9,104 nt of DNA from contig JASHVW010000016.1 of NCBI GenBank assembly GCA_030044395.1, forward strand, positions 1-9,104. Direction: 5' to 3'. The stretch's first letter is position 1. Each line of letters opens with the position of its first letter. Shown here piece after piece: positions 6,286 through 9,104 of the stretch. The notes beneath the pieces are model-generated. The model saw only the letters and a list, made by a program, of their open reading frames with translations, made no database searches and was not told where the DNA came from. The DNA comes from Verrucomicrobiia bacterium. Lineage in GTDB: Bacteria; Verrucomicrobiota; Verrucomicrobiia; Limisphaerales; UBA11358. The translations under genes were made by a program, and so were the position numbers.

Positions 6286-6675
6286 TCATTGTCCATTGAA
6301 AACCGTGTGCTCGTCCGTAAAGCTGATCCCGTTGCCGAAGGGATCGCGCGCATAAAACATCCGCTCGCCCCAGGGCATCGTTTGGATACCCTTCTCAATC
6401 ACCCCGCCCGCCTTTTGCACTCGAGCCAATGCCCCTTCCAAATCGGGCACGGCAAAATAAAGATACTGGCGTGGATGGAAACGCCAGCCGTCCTCCGCGT
6501 CGTCACCATCGGCCGCGGGGTCGTAACAAGCCAGGATGGTGCCGCCGCAGTGGAAATAGTGACGGCCGGGTGAAACCCGCTGTCCCGGCGTGCCCAGGAC
6601 CGCGCCATAAAACGCCGCCGCCCGCCCAATATCAGAGACGGGCAAAATCACGCGATACAGGCTTGGTGTTTGCAT
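6286..6675 (-). CDS. VOC family (glyoxalase/bleomycin-resistance fold) protein
   Basis: The 129-residue product has the two beta-alpha-beta-beta-beta modules of the vicinal oxygen chelate superfamily. The first is YRVILPVSDIGRAAAFYGAVLG (7-28) and onward. The second is YLYFAVPDLEGALARVQKAGG (71-91), ending in the characteristic ERMFYARDPFGNGISFTDE (104-122). E122 is in the usual place of the last metal ligand, while the position often held by His at the start of module 2 is Tyr here (YLYFAVPD), so metal binding is uncertain. Members include glyoxalase I, dioxygenases and antibiotic-binding proteins; none of these can be assigned. The start at 6675 is chosen because a weak AAGG lies upstream and the domain begins right there; an ATG at 6696 would add 7 residues without a site. 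It lies between hemA (115 nt upstream) and the cupin gene. Confidence 0.88.
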   Translation of the reverse strand: MQTPSLYRVILPVSDIGRAAAFYGAVLGTPGQRVSPGRHYFHCGGTILACYDPAADGDDAEDGWRFHPRQYLYFAVPDLEGALARVQKAGGVIEKGIQTMPWGERMFYARDPFGNGISFTDEHTVFNGQ

Positions 6676-6790
6676 GGGAAGATGCCTTGAGGACATTACG
6701 GAATTGCATCTGTTCCAATCAATTCAAAATTGTCGGCTTCTTCCAGATGCGACAAAGTATCAGATCATGCGCGCAGGTTGATTGCCCGGC

Positions 6791-7903
6791 TTACTCATTC
6801 CTCCCTGCTTCCCATTGCCAGTCGCCAATCGGCAATTCCCTCCCTCTCCCCGGCGCCAATGCCACGTCCAGCAAGGGCCGGATCTTTTCTTCGATGATTT
6901 TTTCGCATCGCGCGATTTCCTCCCGCCGTTGTTTCATATACCCATCGGCAATGGCCTGCAAATCGTCAATGTTGTAAAGATAGACGTTCTCCAGAAAGTT
7001 CGCCTCGGGCGCCACGTCCCGCGGCACGGCGATGTCAATCAGCAGCAACGGACGGTGCCGCCGCTGTTTCATCAACACCTCCAGCCGGGGCAAGTCCAAT
7101 AGTTGCTGCGGGGCGGACGTGCTGCTGATGGCAATATCAATCTTCTTCAATTCCTCCGGCCAGGTCTCGAATGGGGCGGCCCGCCCGCCGAACTCGCGGG
7201 CCAGAATCTCCGCGCGCTCCAGTGAGCGTCCCGCGATCACGATGTTCTTCGCCCCGCGCGAAACCAGCGCGCGCGCGACTTTCTCGCTCGTTTCGCCCGC
7301 CCCCATCACCATCACCTCACGGCCCGTGAGCGAACTGAAAATCTTTTCCGCCAGCTCGACGGCGACGGAGGCCACGGAAATGCTGCCGCGCTGGATGTTC
7401 GTGTACGTGCGGACCTGCTTGGCCGCATGAAAAGCCCGCTGAAATGCCTTGTTCAATTTCGCGCCAGTATGGTTGTGGGCGCGCGCCAATTCATAGGCGT
7501 CCTTGATTTGGCCCAGAATTTCCGTCTCACCGGGCACCATCGAATCCAGCCCCGCCGCCACTTTAAACAGATGCTGGAGGCTTTGCGGTTCGGCCAGCGC
7601 GTAAATCTGGTCGGGCGAAAGCTCGGGTGCAGCCTTTGTTCCTTCCGCATTCGGTCCCGGCGATGCTTTGGCCGATTGCCTCAGAAATTCCTTTAATTCC
7701 GCAAAGGCCGCTGCCGGCGGTTGCGAAGTTGCCGCGTAAATTTCCACGCGATTGCACGTGGAAAGAATCACCGCTTCGTCGGCCACCCCCGTCGCCCGCA
7801 GTTTTTCCAGCGCGCCCGGGATGTCCGCGTCGGCAAAGGCAAACCGCTCGCGCAATTCCACGGGCGATGTGCGGTGGCTGAGGCCGATGACAAGCACGTT
7901 CAT
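6791..7903 (-). CDS. hemA: Glutamyl-tRNA reductase
   Basis: This enzyme makes glutamate-1-semialdehyde from glutamyl-tRNA with NADPH, the first committed step of C5-pathway haem and tetrapyrrole synthesis. The catalytic domain shows GLSHRTSPVELRER (7-20), STCNRVEIY (48-56) with the catalytic C50, and HLFKVAAGLDSMVPGETEILGQIK (111-134), with H111 matching the conserved active-site histidine. The nucleotide-binding domain shows VMGAGETSEKVA (199-210) and the ID(I)AVPRDV segment (289-297). The start at 7903 overlaps the ccsA stop (ATGA), pointing to translational coupling. No Shine-Dalgarno site precedes it, and the 12-codon longer frame from 7939 lies inside ccsA. The protein is 370 aa, about 50 shorter than the E. 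coli enzyme, and lacks most of the C-terminal dimerisation domain after the spinal helix (REEIARCEKIIEEKIRPLL). Its last residues (ELPIGDWQWEAGRNE) come from repeat-like DNA. Confidence 0.95.
   Translation of the reverse strand: MNVLVIGLSHRTSPVELRERFAFADADIPGALEKLRATGVADEAVILSTCNRVEIYAATSQPPAAAFAELKEFLRQSAKASPGPNAEGTKAAPELSPDQIYALAEPQSLQHLFKVAAGLDSMVPGETEILGQIKDAYELARAHNHTGAKLNKAFQRAFHAAKQVRTYTNIQRGSISVASVAVELAEKIFSSLTGREVMVMGAGETSEKVARALVSRGAKNIVIAGRSLERAEILAREFGGRAAPFETWPEELKKIDIAISSTSAPQQLLDLPRLEVLMKQRRHRPLLLIDIAVPRDVAPEANFLENVYLYNIDDLQAIADGYMKQRREEIARCEKIIEEKIRPLLDVALAPGRGRELPIGDWQWEAGRNE
6812..6838. repeat. Degenerate 8-bp repeat at the 3' end of hemA
   Basis: The plus strand reads attgccag, tcgccaat, cggcaatt, three consecutive octamer-like units built on gcca/ggca and caat. 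They supply the last codons of hemA (PIGDWQWE). Their look matches octamer-type intergenic repeats, although divergence is high. Confidence 0.4.
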
Positions 7904-8721
7904 GGATGATGTGCGGGTGACAACAGCATGAATCCCCAAAATGTCAGCAGGATGAACGCGAAGCTGCCGACCGCGCTCCAGGCCAGGCGGCGTCCGCCCG
8001 GCCCGAATTTCCAGCGCGCAAACAGCAGCGCCAGGTAGAAGAGCCAGATCACGATGGAATAAGCCAGAAGCGGATCATATTTGAAATACACGCCGTATTT
8101 CTGTTTGAGCAGCCAGGGGCTGATCGCCAGTCCCGCCGTGAGCAGGACAAAGCCGCATACCAGCAGGCCGTTCATGACGCGTTCCAACCGCTGGATCGGC
8201 GGCAGCAGCGAGAAAATCGCGCGCAGCTTGTGGAACTTCAAATCATGTTCCTGGGTCAAAAACATCGTCGCTGCCACCGCGCTGAAGCCGAAGGAGCCGA
8301 TGGCCAGAAGCACCAGGGCCGCGTGCAGGCTCGCCAGGCCATTTGAGAAGTCCGGCTTGGGTCCGCGCACGTCCAGGGAGGGCATCAGCGCGAAGATGCC
8401 CACGGCAAAAAGCACCGGCGCCGCAAACGCGCCGAGAAATCGCAGGCGGTGAAAAATCCCCAGAATCAGATACGCCGCCGCAATCGTCCAGGCGATAAAC
8501 GTCGTGGCTTCGTAGAGGTTGTTGACGGGGCAGGCGGCGATGGAAAAGCCGCGTTTAATCATGGCGGTCGTGTGCAGCGCGAAGGCCGCCAGCAAAAGAA
8601 AATAATTCACATGGTCGTCGGTGCGAAATTCCTTTCGCCAGAGGAAAACCGAATAAGACGAACTCAAACCGTAAAAAACCACGGCGAGCAGAAAAAAATG
8701 GCGGTCGGTGAACCAGGACAT
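7900..8721 (-). CDS. ccsA: CcsA/HemX-type cytochrome c biogenesis membrane protein
   Basis: This is an inner-membrane protein of the CcsA/CcmC/HemX haem-handling family, which in system II cytochrome c maturation exports haem for attachment to apocytochromes. The 273 residues contain about eight hydrophobic segments, near 8-28, 37-56, 69-90, 96-114, 130-153, 183-205, 217-236 and 247-268. The loop motif CPVNNLYEATTFIAW (64-78) matches the family's P-x-x-NLYE-s segment. Candidate haem-ligand histidines are H50 and H133. The length and the position directly before hemA fit the short HemX-like branch better than full ResC/CcsA, so the family is certain but a direct role in cytochrome assembly is inferred. 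No Shine-Dalgarno site is visible before the ATG. The stop overlaps the hemA start by 4 nt. Confidence 0.88.
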   Translation of the reverse strand: MSWFTDRHFFLLAVVFYGLSSSYSVFLWRKEFRTDDHVNYFLLLAAFALHTTAMIKRGFSIAACPVNNLYEATTFIAWTIAAAYLILGIFHRLRFLGAFAAPVLFAVGIFALMPSLDVRGPKPDFSNGLASLHAALVLLAIGSFGFSAVAATMFLTQEHDLKFHKLRAIFSLLPPIQRLERVMNGLLVCGFVLLTAGLAISPWLLKQKYGVYFKYDPLLAYSIVIWLFYLALLFARWKFGPGGRRLAWSAVGSFAFILLTFWGFMLLSPAHHP

Positions 8722-8817
8722 TTAGAAAAATTCGTGGGTTAACATGATGAAACAAAATTAACGACGAGATTGCATTGAAAAAGTTCCATGCCGCGGAAAT
8801 GTTGGACTACTCATAAT
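8722..8817. other. Short AT-rich leader of ccsA
   Basis: These 96 bases separate the nucleotidyltransferase end from ccsA. They contain a weak hairpin with a short T-run (8778-8798, minus strand) and AT-rich promoter-like sequence, but no motif pair with confident spacing. A ccsA promoter is expected here, because the upstream gene looks broken and unrelated. Confidence 0.3.
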
Positions 8818-9104
8818 TTAATGGGTCGTCACGTGCTTAGACGGTCTGTTCAATTTTCTTCGCCACGTCCGCAGGAAGCAATTTTCCAAGTTTCGGATGC
8901 GCCTCGAGAGACGCATGATATCGAGCAAATCTTTCTGACGTTTACTGGGACGGCGCTGCGAATCCTGAAAGGCAAGAATTTTTCCGCGCAACGTGTCCTG
9001 GCGGCTGGCCACCTGCATCAGAATTCCGTGTATGTCTGCCGGCCGGGAGCGCGCGGGAAATTCCCTGTAAAAATCCTCCGTGCTGAGTTGGATGGAGACT
9101 TTGG
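8818..9104 (-). pseudogene. AbiEii/AbiGii-like nucleotidyltransferase C-terminus, frameshifted, partial
   Basis: The frame enters from beyond 9104 and reads KVSIQLSTEDFYREFPARSR, then QVASRQDTLRGKILAFQDSQ and RRPSKRQKDLLDIMRL. The arrangement S-x-x-D-x-x-x-GK-x-x-A-x-x-D-x-x-RR-x-SKR-x-KDL-x-D is typical of the C-terminal half of the AbiEii/AbiGii toxin-like (DUF1814) nucleotidyltransferases. After DIMRL the open frame turns into an implausible basic tail (SRRIRNLENCFLRTWRRK, stop at 8818). The neighbouring frame gives LEAHPKLGKLLPADVAKK and ends with a stop at 8837-8839, a natural family C-terminus. One missing base near 8905-8911 explains both. The shift may be a true mutation or a base error. 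The nucleotidyl-transfer active site (GS...D-x-D/E) is outside the window, as is any antitoxin partner. Confidence 0.68.

Noticed and set aside
8778..8798. Terminator after the nucleotidyltransferase (TTCC/GGAA stem plus T-run)
   Set aside because: A 4-bp stem rich in A/T is too weak to call.
1..9104. A novel multi-gene defence or mobile system
   Set aside because: The only phage- or toxin-like genes are an orphan portal and a broken nucleotidyltransferase about 5 kb apart, with housekeeping genes between them; no effector-sensor pairing is visible.

Overview
The window reads as a housekeeping stretch of a moderately GC-rich bacterial chromosome, most likely Verrucomicrobiota of the Pedosphaera/Limisphaerales kind. 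That placement is an inference. It rests on the protein flavours, on the scarcity of strong Shine-Dalgarno sites, and on intergenic (sometimes intragenic) short-period repeats with 6-, 8- and 10-base units. No ribosomal RNA, tRNA, CRISPR array or complete mobile element was found.

Layout, left to right. All genes are on the minus strand except one. Bases 1-35 hold the first codons of a probably exported protein that leaves the window. Bases 36-403 are non-coding and contain a good minus-strand terminator (282-304). A conserved hypothetical gene (404-955) follows adenylosuccinate lyase purB (959-2293) by only 3 nt, so the two form an operon. Upstream of purB are a purine microsatellite and a degenerate 10-mer repeat. 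Next comes a lone Mu gp29-like (DUF935) phage portal gene (2541-4247) carrying an 8-bp repeat inside its reading frame. Divergent from it, on the plus strand, is a secreted GH16 glycoside hydrolase (4495-5457). A palindromic REP-like element lies in the 313-base gap between this gene and the convergent minus-strand group.

The right-hand minus-strand group, in order of transcription, starts with a frameshifted nucleotidyltransferase (AbiEii/AbiGii-like) that enters from beyond the right edge. After it come ccsA/hemX (7900-8721), hemA (6791-7903, overlapping ccsA by ATGA), a VOC/glyoxalase-fold protein (6286-6675) and a cupin protein (5771-6250). CcsA/HemX and HemA link haem synthesis with cytochrome c assembly. 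The VOC and cupin proteins are probably co-transcribed small metal-site enzymes or sensors of unknown substrate.

Nothing here amounts to a convincing new multi-gene system. The items most worth a second look are the orphan portal gene, the HemA that ends early in repeat-like sequence without the usual dimerisation domain, the one-base frameshift in the nucleotidyltransferase, and the uncharacterised protein tied to purB.
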